Shown here one piece after another: positions 1 to 10,280 of a stretch of 64,000 nucleotides of DNA (position 1 is the stretch's first letter; each line of letters starts with the position of its first letter). Position numbers and translations under genes: made by a program. The notes below the pieces were generated by a model. It was not told the DNA's origin and did no database searches. It was given only the letters and a program-made list of their open reading frames with translations. The DNA is taken from contig JANQLG010000019.1 of assembly GCA_028280715.1 (NCBI GenBank), forward strand, positions 1 through 64,000, written 5' to 3'. The stretch is from Spongiibacteraceae bacterium (GTDB lineage: Bacteria > Pseudomonadota > Gammaproteobacteria > Pseudomonadales > Dasaniaceae).

Positions 1-1596
<1,596 letters not shown>

Positions 1597-1639
1597 CACA
1601 AGTCATCACAAAGAATAGATGTTGATTAAGGATACCAAT

Positions 1640-3121
1640 ATGATGTTAAGTCGCATTTGCATGCAATGTGTTGCATTACTATCTATCCCATTGTTTTTAG
1701 CGGCATGTACATCTGCTGATAAAGAAACTACAGGGGTGGTAGAAAATAAAGCGCAGTCGGTAGCGTCATCTGATAATGAGCAGCGACCTAATATTATTTT
1801 TATTCTCGTAGATGATCTGGGATATGGTGATCTGGGTTCCTACGGGCAAACCAAGACTAAAACACCTAATCTCGATCGGTTAGCTGATGAAGGCGTACGT
1901 TTTACTGACCACTATGCTGGTTCAACGGTGTGTGGTCCCTCTCGTGCGAGTTTGTTAACCGGTTTTCATACCGGCCATAGTCCAATACGGGGTAATCCGC
2001 GTTGGACTAACAGTGGTAAACCGGTTGAGTTAAAACCAGAGGATGTGACTGTTGCTGAAGTGTTAAAGGATGCTGGTTATCAAACGGCACTTATCGGCAA
2101 ATGGGGTATGGCTGATGGTAAGGAATTTAATCTGGATGCTATGCCCAACCAGCAGGGCTTTGATTATTTTTTCGGTTATAAAACACATACTGAAGCCCAT
2201 CATTATTATTGGCATCGACTCTATAAAAATAATGAAGAATTTATTATTGAGGGTAATGATTATTTAACTAACACAGGCAAATATACGCATGACTTGTTTA
2301 CCGAAGAAGCATTAAGCTATGTCGAAAATGTAAACAAAGATGAGCCTTTCTTTTTATATCTTTCCTACACTATTCCTCATTTGGCGATGACGGTTCCGGA
2401 AGATTCCAAGCAGCAATATTTGGATCTGGGATGGCCAGAAAGAAAAATGAATACCAAAGGGCATTATAAGAATGACCCGGAAGGAAATGTCGCTTTTGCC
2501 GGTATGGTGTCGAGAATGGATCGCGACATTGGCAGCTTAATGCAATTGCTTGAGCAGCAGGGAATCAGTGATAACACCTTAATTATTTTCACCAGTGATA
2601 ATGGCCATGAATATGATCGAGATTTTTTTGATAGTAATGGCAAACTGAGAGGCAAAAAGCGCGATCTTTATGAGGGCGGCATCCGTGTTCCCTTTATTGC
2701 CAAATGGCCAGAGAAAATTCCTGCAGGTCAGGTATCTGATCACGTTTCTTCATTTTGGGATTTTATGGCGACTACTTGTGATGTTGCGCAGGTTTCATCA
2801 TGTCCAGCCAATGATGGTATTTCCTATTTACCCAGTATGGCTGGTGATACAGCTGGTCAGAAACAACATGATTATCTGTATTGGGAATTTAATGAACGGC
2901 AAGGTCCGATACAGGCAATTCGACAAGGCCATTGGAAGTTAGTGAAGTTTAAGGATAAGCCGGCTGAGTTGTATGATTTGTCGGTTGATATATCCGAGCA
3001 GCATGATGTGGCTGCACAACATGAAGCGATCACACAATCGCTGGTGGAAAAGTTGGAGCTTTCTCGTACAGACCATCCTGAGTTTCCATTGCAGCCGGTA
3101 AAACGCAATTTGAAGAAATAG
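1640..3121 (+). CDS. Type I (formylglycine) sulfatase, predicted lipoprotein
   Basis: This 493-aa sulfatase would remove sulfate esters from a glycan or other substrate. From the chosen start, a hydrophobic leader ends in the lipobox-like LAAC (Cys23), so it should be membrane-anchored outside the cytoplasm. The Ca-binding VDDLGYGD lies near residues 57-64, the modification motif C-G-P-S-R starts at Cys98, and a second metal-site motif SDNGHEYD lies downstream. Cys at the first motif position means it needs formylglycine maturation. ATG 1640 is preferred over an in-frame TTG at 1619 because AAGGAT lies 7 bases upstream. It probably shares a transcript with the beta-galactosidase. No maturase is seen in the window. 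Confidence 0.93.
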   Translation: MMLSRICMQCVALLSIPLFLAACTSADKETTGVVENKAQSVASSDNEQRPNIIFILVDDLGYGDLGSYGQTKTKTPNLDRLADEGVRFTDHYAGSTVCGPSRASLLTGFHTGHSPIRGNPRWTNSGKPVELKPEDVTVAEVLKDAGYQTALIGKWGMADGKEFNLDAMPNQQGFDYFFGYKTHTEAHHYYWHRLYKNNEEFIIEGNDYLTNTGKYTHDLFTEEALSYVENVNKDEPFFLYLSYTIPHLAMTVPEDSKQQYLDLGWPERKMNTKGHYKNDPEGNVAFAGMVSRMDRDIGSLMQLLEQQGISDNTLIIFTSDNGHEYDRDFFDSNGKLRGKKRDLYEGGIRVPFIAKWPEKIPAGQVSDHVSSFWDFMATTCDVAQVSSCPANDGISYLPSMAGDTAGQKQHDYLYWEFNERQGPIQAIRQGHWKLVKFKDKPAELYDLSVDISEQHDVAAQHEAITQSLVEKLELSRTDHPEFPLQPVKRNLKK

Positions 3122-3122
3122 A

Positions 3123-3147
3123 GCAGAGTAAAATATTTTTACTCTGC
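3123..3147. terminator. Bidirectional hairpin between convergent genes
   Basis: A perfect 11-bp inverted repeat (gcagagtaaaa / ttttactctgc, 3-base loop) directly follows the sulfatase stop and faces the convergent DUF1501 gene. The A/T-rich inner stem gives a U-run on either strand. Confidence 0.7.
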
Positions 3148-3197
3148 GGTCATTGGTTGCGTAATAAGCTGAGGTTTTAATTCAGACATTTTGCTTA

Positions 3198-4337
3198 TTA
3201 TGCAATTTTCGTTTTGATGATTTGATTGCTGCGGATGTTAGTGTTCGGAAAAACGGTTGCTAATTGTTTTGTTGTTAGCTGCCAGTGTTGAGATACAACG
3301 GCTCCCATCCATTCCTGCATAGTTGATGTTGGCATCAAGTCGCGGCCTTCATACAGATCCTTTTTAGCCAACCCTGGCCAGTCGCCTAATACCTTACCGC
3401 CATCTATTGCACCTCCAGCGAGTAACACCGCTGTTGCTGTACCGTGATCTGTGCCCTGAGTACCGTTTTCGGCAACTGTGCGCCCAAATTCGGTGGTGAT
3501 GATGACAGTGGTATCATTCCAGGTGTTAGCCAGTGTTTGGCGCAAGTTCTGCAAACCATTGTCCAGTTCTTTAAATTGTTGATTGAGTCGTGGTGCTTGG
3601 CGGTTATGGGTATCCCAGCCACCAAACTCCAGCATGGCACAATCGGGTCCAGTAGGTTCTGCCATTAGTTTGGCGCAGGCTGTTGTCAGATCGGAGAAGC
3701 GGTTTCTGATTCTTGCGCCCATTTTGTCATTGAGTTTCTCTCGAGTATCAAGCGCTTGTTGTAACCGTTCTTGTAACTGCGGATCAGTTTCGTAAAGGGA
3801 TAATAGGCGTGTATACAGATCTGCCTCCGCATTCGGCAGTTTCGATGGAAACCATGATGACACTTGTCCATTGCCTCTCAGCCCTATAGGTACTGAATGC
3901 GCAACAGCCAGTGCCTGGCCTTGGTAAGCGGTTGTTGCACGATTCAACCAACCGCTGTCATGGTCGATGGGATACATGCCGCTTTCGAGAATATCCTGTG
4001 CTTTAAAATGTGATCGCGTGTTAACCTGTGGGCCGACAGCAACAATGGGCAGGAATTGCCCTTGACGATACCATTGGTGTAAATGTTTAAGCTCGGGATG
4101 TAATAAAAAGCCATCATCTATCGGCAAGCCATTATCCAATATACCCTTGAGTAGATTTTTACGCTGCTTAACAAGATTGTTATCGAAGGCGGGAATGACA
4201 GCATGCAGTGAATCCATACCGCCACGTAACAGTATCCAGATTAGTTTGGGGTGGCGCTGTTCACTGGCCAGTGGCAGCTGAGAATGCCACATGACCAAAG
4301 AAGCTCCCATATATTTAAGTAGTTCTCTTCTGTGCAT
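3198..4337 (-). CDS. DUF1501 family protein
   Basis: 379 aa. DUF1501 proteins belong to the alkaline-phosphatase/sulfatase-like superfamily and usually follow a DUF1800 gene; their reaction is not established. Visible family motifs are LLRGGMDSLHAVIP near residue 37, GWDTHNRQ near 243, and TEFGRTVAENGTQGTDHG near 280, whose Asp/His residues look like metal ligands. The N-terminus MHRRELLKYMGAS resembles a short twin-arginine signal followed by a weak hydrophobic stretch, so Tat export is plausible. It lies 50 bp downstream of the DUF1800 gene on the same strand and converges on the sulfatase. A second DUF1800-DUF1501 pair starts at 61.9 kb. Confidence 0.9.
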   Translation of the reverse strand: MHRRELLKYMGASLVMWHSQLPLASEQRHPKLIWILLRGGMDSLHAVIPAFDNNLVKQRKNLLKGILDNGLPIDDGFLLHPELKHLHQWYRQGQFLPIVAVGPQVNTRSHFKAQDILESGMYPIDHDSGWLNRATTAYQGQALAVAHSVPIGLRGNGQVSSWFPSKLPNAEADLYTRLLSLYETDPQLQERLQQALDTREKLNDKMGARIRNRFSDLTTACAKLMAEPTGPDCAMLEFGGWDTHNRQAPRLNQQFKELDNGLQNLRQTLANTWNDTTVIITTEFGRTVAENGTQGTDHGTATAVLLAGGAIDGGKVLGDWPGLAKKDLYEGRDLMPTSTMQEWMGAVVSQHWQLTTKQLATVFPNTNIRSNQIIKTKIA

Positions 4338-4387
4338 AGTTGTCTCCGGGCCTATTTATCTCAGAATATGGCTATCTCAGGGTATAG

Positions 4388-5764
4388 TTATCTCCGCTGA
4401 AATTCTGGGCTCATAAACAGTAATGCCAAAGCTTGTTCGCGGCTTTCGGCACGTTTGATGGCAGTGGCTGTTGTCGATGTAAGTTGTGAACCCAATGCTT
4501 GTTGGGAAATTTTTAAAGGATCTCCCTTTATGCGGGATGAAATTTTGGCACTCCAGTCAATTCTTGCCATCAGTGCGTCGGCGCCATCCCAGCCATTAGC
4601 TACCTGACTATAGCCAGCAGGTGAACCGGCGTTAAAAGGTCGTTGACCTAATTCGGTGAGGGAGTTAATCAGTAGATTGTTTGGCAGAGAATTTTCTCCA
4701 TATGCTCGAAACACCGATACGATGAACTCACGTGGTGTTTTTAATTTCTGCTGATCAAATTGCCACGCTGCATCATGCGTTATCATTTCGGTAATCACTT
4801 CTCGAAGATTGCCATCGGTGGCTAGCCATTTTGCTGTCATAGCATTGACAACGGTGTCAGGTGGTGAGTCGCTGACAATGTATTGCGCCAGTTTGAAAGA
4901 CACATGTTTCGCCGTTGAGGGGTGGCGGGCTAAATCGCGTAATATATTTTCAGCCTGGGATACATCACCATCGGCGTACCGTTTGCCGAGAATTGTTCGA
5001 GCACCTGGCTGGTGGCCAGGATCGCGAAAAACAAAGTCAAGTTCTTGGGATGTTTTGGGGTTAGTGATGCTCCAGCCAGTAATGGCCAAGGCAAGTTCAT
5101 GTACATCTTGTTGATTGTATCCGCCATCAACGCCTAGTGTGTGTAGTTCGAGAATTTCCCTTGCGAGGTTTTCGTTAAATCCCATACGGCGGCCTAAGCG
5201 AGAGTCAGGCCCAAAGGATTTTTCGTTATTGAGATATAGCAACATGGCAGGGTGTTGTGTTGCTGCAATAAGCATATCCTCAAATTGACCAAAAAGATTG
5301 GGTGCAAGTGCCTCTTTCTCAAGTAGTGGGGCTACGGCCACCATGCTTCTGTTGGCTGTAGAAACGCTAAAGTGGTTGGAGAAAAATTCCAGTAATCGCC
5401 AGCTAAAAGATTGTTCCGATACAATACTTTGGTGTATACCATCGTGTATCAATGATCGGAAAACTTTATTGACAGAATTCTTGAATTTAGTGCTTTTGTT
5501 AACTGCCTGTGTTTTGGTAGCATTCGCTGCGGTTGCATTAGCTTTTTGTTGCGCTTTAGCTTGCTTTTTGGCCTCTCGGTGTGCCATCAGTGCTTTAGAT
5601 GCAGTATCTAAGTTTGGTAATCCGGGAGTAAATTGTGGCTGTTCAAGCTGGGAGATAAGCCAGCTTCTGGGATCGTCAGAAGCCTCTTTCAATTCTCCCG
5701 GTCTTGCGCCTAAGCCGAATCTGTTAGTGGCGACTTCTGCCAGAAGTGCTTTATTGTTAATCAT
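4388..5764 (-). CDS. DUF1800 family protein
   Basis: 458 aa. Family features are the N-terminal NRFGLGARPGEL, ENLAREILELHTLG near the middle, and the repeated alpha-helical organisation. A basic, Ala/Lys/Gln-rich segment (about residues 65-90) interrupts the N-terminal part. Unlike the DUF1800 protein at 61.9 kb, no signal peptide or lipobox is visible at the predicted start, so it may stay in the cytoplasm or the start may be miscalled. First gene of a two-gene unit with the DUF1501 protein; function unknown. Confidence 0.88.
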   Translation of the reverse strand: MINNKALLAEVATNRFGLGARPGELKEASDDPRSWLISQLEQPQFTPGLPNLDTASKALMAHREAKKQAKAQQKANATAANATKTQAVNKSTKFKNSVNKVFRSLIHDGIHQSIVSEQSFSWRLLEFFSNHFSVSTANRSMVAVAPLLEKEALAPNLFGQFEDMLIAATQHPAMLLYLNNEKSFGPDSRLGRRMGFNENLAREILELHTLGVDGGYNQQDVHELALAITGWSITNPKTSQELDFVFRDPGHQPGARTILGKRYADGDVSQAENILRDLARHPSTAKHVSFKLAQYIVSDSPPDTVVNAMTAKWLATDGNLREVITEMITHDAAWQFDQQKLKTPREFIVSVFRAYGENSLPNNLLINSLTELGQRPFNAGSPAGYSQVANGWDGADALMARIDWSAKISSRIKGDPLKISQQALGSQLTSTTATAIKRAESREQALALLFMSPEFQRR

Positions 5765-5932
5765 TGCGGCTACCTTTGTTGATGGTTAGCGTATTTTTAA
5801 TAACTGCATTTATAATAACTAACGTATGGACAGGGAAGTGGTTGACATAGTTTACTTATATTTAAAAAAATTAATTCCTCATTTCATAATATTTTCATAT
5901 AATTCTTATAAATAAAATACCGGCATCAGAGT

Positions 5933-6661
5933 ATGGATAGAAATAACATAGGTCATAATCTCACCCAACAATTGCTGCACGATCTTGGTTCAGCCATTGT
6001 GCAAGGAAAATATACTCAGGCTAACAGCCTGCCATCTGAAGCAGATATTTGCGAAGAATATGGTGTCAGCAGGAGTGCGACCAGGGAAGCGGTGAAAATG
6101 CTGGCTGCCAAAGGATTGTTGAAATCCCGTCCTCGTCAAGGCATCACCGTGCAGCCTCAAAGCAACTGGAATATGTTTGATACTGATGTGCTGCGCTGGA
6201 TTCTCAGTGGTAAACCTTCTTTGCAGTTATTGAAGGATTTCATGCAGTTACGGCTTGCGGTGGAATCTGAAGCTGCAGGTTTGGCGGCGGAATACCAGGA
6301 CAAAGCAGGCATTGAGCGTATCCGGGTGGCGCTGGAGAGAATGAAATTGGCCGAAGAGGGGTTAGATGATGCCCTGGAAGCTGATATTGAGTTCCATACC
6401 AGTATCTTGCAGGCCAGTGGCAATCCTTTTTTTATGCAGTTGAGCAGCTTTGTTGAAACTGCACTCAGGGTGATTATCCGTTTTACTAACCGGATCAAAG
6501 GGGTGGCCGCCGCCAGTTATGAAGATCATCGGGCGATATACACGGCTATTGCCAATAATCACCCTAAAAAAGCCCGTACGACCTCCCAAAAATTGCAAAT
6601 GGAAGCATTGTCATTAATCCAACATGAATTGGATGCCGATATTCGGGCCAAATCTGCCTGA
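5933..6661 (+). CDS. GntR-family regulator, FadR/FCD subfamily
   Basis: 242 aa. Residues 1-70 form a winged helix (LPSEADICEEYGVSRSATREAVKMLAAKGLL), and the C-terminal FCD effector domain contains EFHTSILQASGNPF and a DHRAIYTAI helix with likely metal-binding Asp/His. Regulators of this type commonly control sugar-acid catabolism and respond to hexonates or keto-deoxy sugar acids. It is transcribed towards the sugar-acid genes starting at 6843 and most likely represses them; the palindrome at 6695-6737 between them is the best operator candidate. Divergent from the DUF1800 gene. Confidence 0.9.
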   Translation: MDRNNIGHNLTQQLLHDLGSAIVQGKYTQANSLPSEADICEEYGVSRSATREAVKMLAAKGLLKSRPRQGITVQPQSNWNMFDTDVLRWILSGKPSLQLLKDFMQLRLAVESEAAGLAAEYQDKAGIERIRVALERMKLAEEGLDDALEADIEFHTSILQASGNPFFMQLSSFVETALRVIIRFTNRIKGVAAASYEDHRAIYTAIANNHPKKARTTSQKLQMEALSLIQHELDADIRAKSA

Positions 6662-6694
6662 TTTTACTCTGAGCGCTGTATATTTGGCTGTTTT

Positions 6695-6737
6695 CAACAC
6701 TGATATAGGTTAGTTAGAACTAATCTATCTAGTGTTG
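6695..6737. promoter_or_regulatory. Palindromic operator candidate upstream of the sugar-acid operon
   Basis: A long imperfect palindrome has outer arms CAACACT/AGTGTTG and a perfect core TTAGTT-AG-AACTAA at 6710-6723. It lies between the GntR/FCD gene and the operon. A promoter-like TTGGTT (6757) - 19 bp - TATAAT (6782) follows. The palindrome could also act as a terminator of the regulator gene, but it lacks a following T-run. Confidence 0.5.
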
Positions 6738-6842
6738 AGGCTAAACAGTGCTTGCCTTGGTTATTGTTTATTTATATTATATATAATATGTATGAGGGCT
6801 GGTAGGCGCCTCATCTCAGTACTAGTGACGGTGATAATAATT

Positions 6843-7604
6843 ATGTTAAGCCAATATTCAGATTTACAGGGAGCCGTAGTCTTTATTACCGGAGGCGGAT
6901 CCGGTATCGGTGCAGCCTTTGTTAGAGCCTTTATTGAACAGGGCGCCAGTGTTTCCTTCGTTTCGTTAGATGGAGATATTGCAGTAGAGCTGTGTGACCA
7001 GCTTGAGCAAGAATTCGGTAGTCGACCATTTTTTCAGCACTGCGATATTACTGATATCGATAGCTTGAAAGTCTGTATGACCAAGGCGGTTGAGCAGTTT
7101 GGTGCGATAGATGTGTTAATCAATAATGCCGCCAGTGATGCCAGGCACACTCTGGACGAATTAACGCCAGAGCAGTGGGATCAGTCCCTTAATACTAATT
7201 TGCGGCCCTGTTTTTACACCGCACAATTTGTTGCTGAAGCGATGCGTCAAAAGGGTGGTGGAAGCGTTATCAATGTCGGTTCCAACTCTGCATTGTTAGG
7301 TCTGTCTGGTTATCCGGCTTATGTTACTGCTAAGGCCGGCATTACTGGAATGGGCAAGGCACTAGCCAGAGAGTTGGGTCCTGACAACATTCGTGTCAAT
7401 ACCCTGATACCAGGTTGGGTGATGACAGAACGACAAAAACGTCTCTGGGTAACTCCCGAAGCATTACAAGAATGTCTTGATCAACAGTGTCTTAAAAAAA
7501 CCATTGCTGAAGAAGATATCGCTAATGCAGCTTTATTTCTGGCGTCGAAAGCATCATCAATGCTAACTGGGCAATCCCTCATTATCGATGGCGGACGGGT
7601 TTAA
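6843..7604 (+). CDS. SDR-family sugar 1-dehydrogenase (likely galactose dehydrogenase)
   Basis: 253 aa. A classical short-chain dehydrogenase with the nucleotide-binding motif TGGGSGIG (residues 16-23), NNAAS near 94, and the active-site Tyr160-x-x-x-Lys164 pair (YPAYVTAK). From its neighbours it probably oxidises D-galactose, or a related aldose, to the lactone as the first De Ley-Doudoroff step. A longer frame from 6732 exists, but its extra 37 residues are hydrophobic and unlike the family and would overlap the operator and promoter, so ATG 6843 is chosen. Ten bases separate it from the aldolase gene. Substrate identity is inference. Confidence 0.85.
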   Translation: MLSQYSDLQGAVVFITGGGSGIGAAFVRAFIEQGASVSFVSLDGDIAVELCDQLEQEFGSRPFFQHCDITDIDSLKVCMTKAVEQFGAIDVLINNAASDARHTLDELTPEQWDQSLNTNLRPCFYTAQFVAEAMRQKGGGSVINVGSNSALLGLSGYPAYVTAKAGITGMGKALARELGPDNIRVNTLIPGWVMTERQKRLWVTPEALQECLDQQCLKKTIAEEDIANAALFLASKASSMLTGQSLIIDGGRV

Positions 7605-7613
7605 GGAGTTGGC

Positions 7614-8243
7614 ATGTTAGATAAATACTTTGCTGAATGCCCTCTGGTAGCAATATTGCGCGGAGTAGCGCCTGAAGAAGTGGTTGCTGTTGCAGATATT
7701 CTGTTTGATGCAGGGTTTCGCATTATTGAGGTGCCACTTAATTCACCGCAACCATTGGAATCGATAACCAGACTAAGTCAGTCTTATGGACAGAATGCAC
7801 TTATTGGTGCTGGCACCGTTACCACCGTCGACGAAGTGAATGCAGTGAGTGATGCGGGTGGACAATTAATTTTCTCACCTAATTGTAATCCAGAGGTTAT
7901 TCGGGCAACTAAAAAACTGAATATGGTATCAATGCCTGGATGTTGTACGCCATCGGAAGCATTTGCAGCGATTGAAGCCGGTGCAGATGCACTGAAATTT
8001 TTCCCCGCTAACATTGTTACCCCTTCAGCATTGCAAGCAATGAAAGCTGTATTACCTACAATACCATCACTTGCAGTTGGCGGTATTACTAATGACAACA
8101 TGGCGGTTTACTTGCAGGCTGGGGTAAACGGTTTTGGTATTGGTTCATCACTCTATAAAGCAGACAAATCACTGTCTGAAGTCAGAGAGAGTGCTATCGA
8201 AATTCTTGCGGCTTTTCGTCATGCTAGTGAACAAGTCAACTGA
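7614..8243 (+). CDS. dgoA: 2-dehydro-3-deoxy-6-phosphogalactonate aldolase
   Basis: 209 aa, the normal length for the KDPG/KDPGal class I aldolase family. It cleaves 2-keto-3-deoxy-6-phosphogalactonate to pyruvate and glyceraldehyde 3-phosphate. The N-terminal AILRGV, the base Glu39 in IIEVPLNSP (DgoA-like) and the Schiff-base Lys128 in ALKFFPA are all present. AAGGAG overlapping the stop of the upstream SDR gene provides a strong ribosome-binding site. The matching KDGal kinase is not in the window. A distinction from KDPG (gluconate) aldolase rests on the DgoA-like motif and context. Confidence 0.88.
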   Translation: MLDKYFAECPLVAILRGVAPEEVVAVADILFDAGFRIIEVPLNSPQPLESITRLSQSYGQNALIGAGTVTTVDEVNAVSDAGGQLIFSPNCNPEVIRATKKLNMVSMPGCCTPSEAFAAIEAGADALKFFPANIVTPSALQAMKAVLPTIPSLAVGGITNDNMAVYLQAGVNGFGIGSSLYKADKSLSEVRESAIEILAAFRHASEQVN

Positions 8244-8275
8244 GCTGAAAAGCCTGTAGTGGCAAGTTGCCAATT

Positions 8276-8320
8276 TGAGTTAAGAAGTTAAGAAGTTAAG
8301 AAGTTGAGAAGTTGAGAAGT
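8276..8320 (+). repeat. 8-bp tandem repeat, about 5.6 copies
   Basis: Copies of TAAGAAGT (three) and TGAGAAGT (two) run head to tail from 8281, preceded by a partial unit. The array lies between the aldolase and dehydratase genes, ending 23 bp before the dehydratase start. The units contain in-frame stop codons and are not coding. Confidence 0.9.
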
Positions 8321-8343
8321 AAAAATTCTGTATTGAGGCGGAT

Positions 8344-10125
8344 ATGAGTAAGCAAAAGAATAAAACAGAACTCCGCAGCCGAGAGTGGTTTAACAACCCC
8401 GATGATCCTGGGATGACGGCGTTATATATCGAGCGTTACCTCAATTATGGTTTAACGCTTGAGGAGTTGCAGGGCGATCGACCTATCATTGGTATTGCAC
8501 AAACCGGATCTGATCTGGTGCCATGCAATAGAATTCACGTAGAACTTGCGGATCGTGTTAAACAGGGAATACGCGATGCCGGTGGTATTCCCCTGGAGTT
8601 TCCAGTCCATCCTATTCAGGAAACCGGTCGCAGACCTACTGCGGCTCTGGATAGAAATCTACAGTGCTTATCATTAATAGAAGTGCTACATGGCTATCCC
8701 ATTGATGGTGTAGTACTGACAACGGGTTGCGACAAAACGACACCTGCACTGATTATGGGTGCAGCCAGTTTAAATATGCCGTCGATTGCACTATCCGGCG
8801 GCCCCATGCTCAATGGTGAATATAAAGGTCGCTGTGTGGGTTCGGGCACAGTGATTTGGGAATCCCGTAAACAACTTAGCCGTGGTGAAATAACCACAGA
8901 ACAGTTTATGGAACAGGCGGCAGGATCAGCGCCGTCAGCCGGTCACTGCAATACTATGGGTACCGCTTTAACCATGAATTGCCTGGCTGAAGCGTTGGGC
9001 ATGATGTTGCCTGGTTGTGCTTCAATACCGGCACCATACCGCGAGCGTGCGCAAATGGCTTATCGAACCGGTAAGCGTATTGTTGATATGGTGTGGGAAG
9101 ATCTCACCCCATCCAAAATTCTAACTAAAGCAGCATTTGAGAATGCGATAGCCACCTGTTCCGCTATTGGTGGTTCAACTAATGCGCCAATACATATTAA
9201 TGCTATTGCCGCACATGCGGGTATCGATCTAACAATTGAAGATTGGCAACGACATGGACAAAAAATTCCGCAGATTGTTAACTGCCAACCTGTGGGTGAA
9301 TATTTAGGTGAAGAATTCCATAAGGCTGGTGGTATTCCCGCTGTTAATGCTGAATTACTCAGTGGTAATTTATTGAATGGCGATGCGCTAACAGTTTCTG
9401 GTCAGACAGTTAAAGAAAATATTCCCGATACTGATTTTGTTAATCGTAAAGTGATTAAAACCCTAGATGATCCCGTTGCTAAAGAAGCTGGATTATTAGT
9501 GTTGTCGGGCAATCTGTTTGATTCTGCTGTGATGAAAGTCTCTGCCATTGATGAAAGTTTTAAGCAGCGTTATTTATCTGACCCTGAAAATCCTAACTGC
9601 TTCGAAGGCCGGGCGATTGTTTTTGATGGTCCTGAGCACTATCACCGGGATATCGATAACCCATCATTAAATATCGACCGTGACTGTATTCTGGTAATGC
9701 GCGGTACTGGGCCTAAGGGCTATCCGGGATCTGCTGAAGTAGTCAACATGCAGCCACCCAAGGCATTGCTTGAAGAAGGTATTTGTTCTCTACCAACGAT
9801 TGGCGATGGCCGTCAGAGTGGCACTTCTGGTTCACCTTCTATTTTGAATGCTTCGCCTGAGGCTGCTAATGGTGGTGGTTTAGCGCTGTTGCGTCAGGGT
9901 GACAGAATTCGAATTGATTTGAATAGCCGTACAGTGAATGCATTAGTTTCTGAAGAAGAATGGCAGGAGCGCCGCGATGGCTATGAGTTTGAAGTGCCTG
10001 AAAATCAAACCTGGTGGCAAGAAAATTATCGACAGCATGTGTCCGATTTGGATAAAGGCGCGATCTTTGAAGATATGACCAAGTACACCAATATCATTGC
10101 CAAAACACCACGGCATTCTCATTAG
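8344..10125 (+). CDS. IlvD/Edd-family sugar-acid dehydratase (galactonate/arabinonate/xylonate type)
   Basis: 593 aa, the length of the pentonate/hexonate dehydratase branch (characterised members include L-arabinonate and D-xylonate dehydratases). It converts an aldonate to its 2-keto-3-deoxy acid; galactonate to KDGal is the most likely reaction here. Three conserved Cys expected to hold the Fe-S cluster are Cys61 (VPCNRIH), Cys129 (GCDKTTPA) and Cys202 (HCNTMG), and the C-terminal GRQSGTSGSPS carries the Ser proposed as catalytic base in the family. An unusual tandem repeat precedes its start. Exact substrate is inferred. Confidence 0.88.
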   Translation: MSKQKNKTELRSREWFNNPDDPGMTALYIERYLNYGLTLEELQGDRPIIGIAQTGSDLVPCNRIHVELADRVKQGIRDAGGIPLEFPVHPIQETGRRPTAALDRNLQCLSLIEVLHGYPIDGVVLTTGCDKTTPALIMGAASLNMPSIALSGGPMLNGEYKGRCVGSGTVIWESRKQLSRGEITTEQFMEQAAGSAPSAGHCNTMGTALTMNCLAEALGMMLPGCASIPAPYRERAQMAYRTGKRIVDMVWEDLTPSKILTKAAFENAIATCSAIGGSTNAPIHINAIAAHAGIDLTIEDWQRHGQKIPQIVNCQPVGEYLGEEFHKAGGIPAVNAELLSGNLLNGDALTVSGQTVKENIPDTDFVNRKVIKTLDDPVAKEAGLLVLSGNLFDSAVMKVSAIDESFKQRYLSDPENPNCFEGRAIVFDGPEHYHRDIDNPSLNIDRDCILVMRGTGPKGYPGSAEVVNMQPPKALLEEGICSLPTIGDGRQSGTSGSPSILNASPEAANGGGLALLRQGDRIRIDLNSRTVNALVSEEEWQERRDGYEFEVPENQTWWQENYRQHVSDLDKGAIFEDMTKYTNIIAKTPRHSH

Positions 10126-10280
10126 TCAATTATTAATGAGTTAATGCCGTACCGGCAATTGATGTGGCAACTTGTTAAAAATTAATGTTTTTTGAATTAA
10201 CGTTTCTTTAAAGTATTTTTTAAATTAACGTTTTTAAAATTGAAGTTGAACAATAATAACGATTAGCAAAGGTTATCAAA

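Noticed and set aside
5298..5789. 163-codon plus-strand frame
   Set aside because: Antisense shadow of the DUF1800 gene; low-complexity Ala/Ser-rich product without a start site.
8276..8320. CRISPR-like array
   Set aside because: Units are 8 bp with no spacers; a simple tandem repeat.
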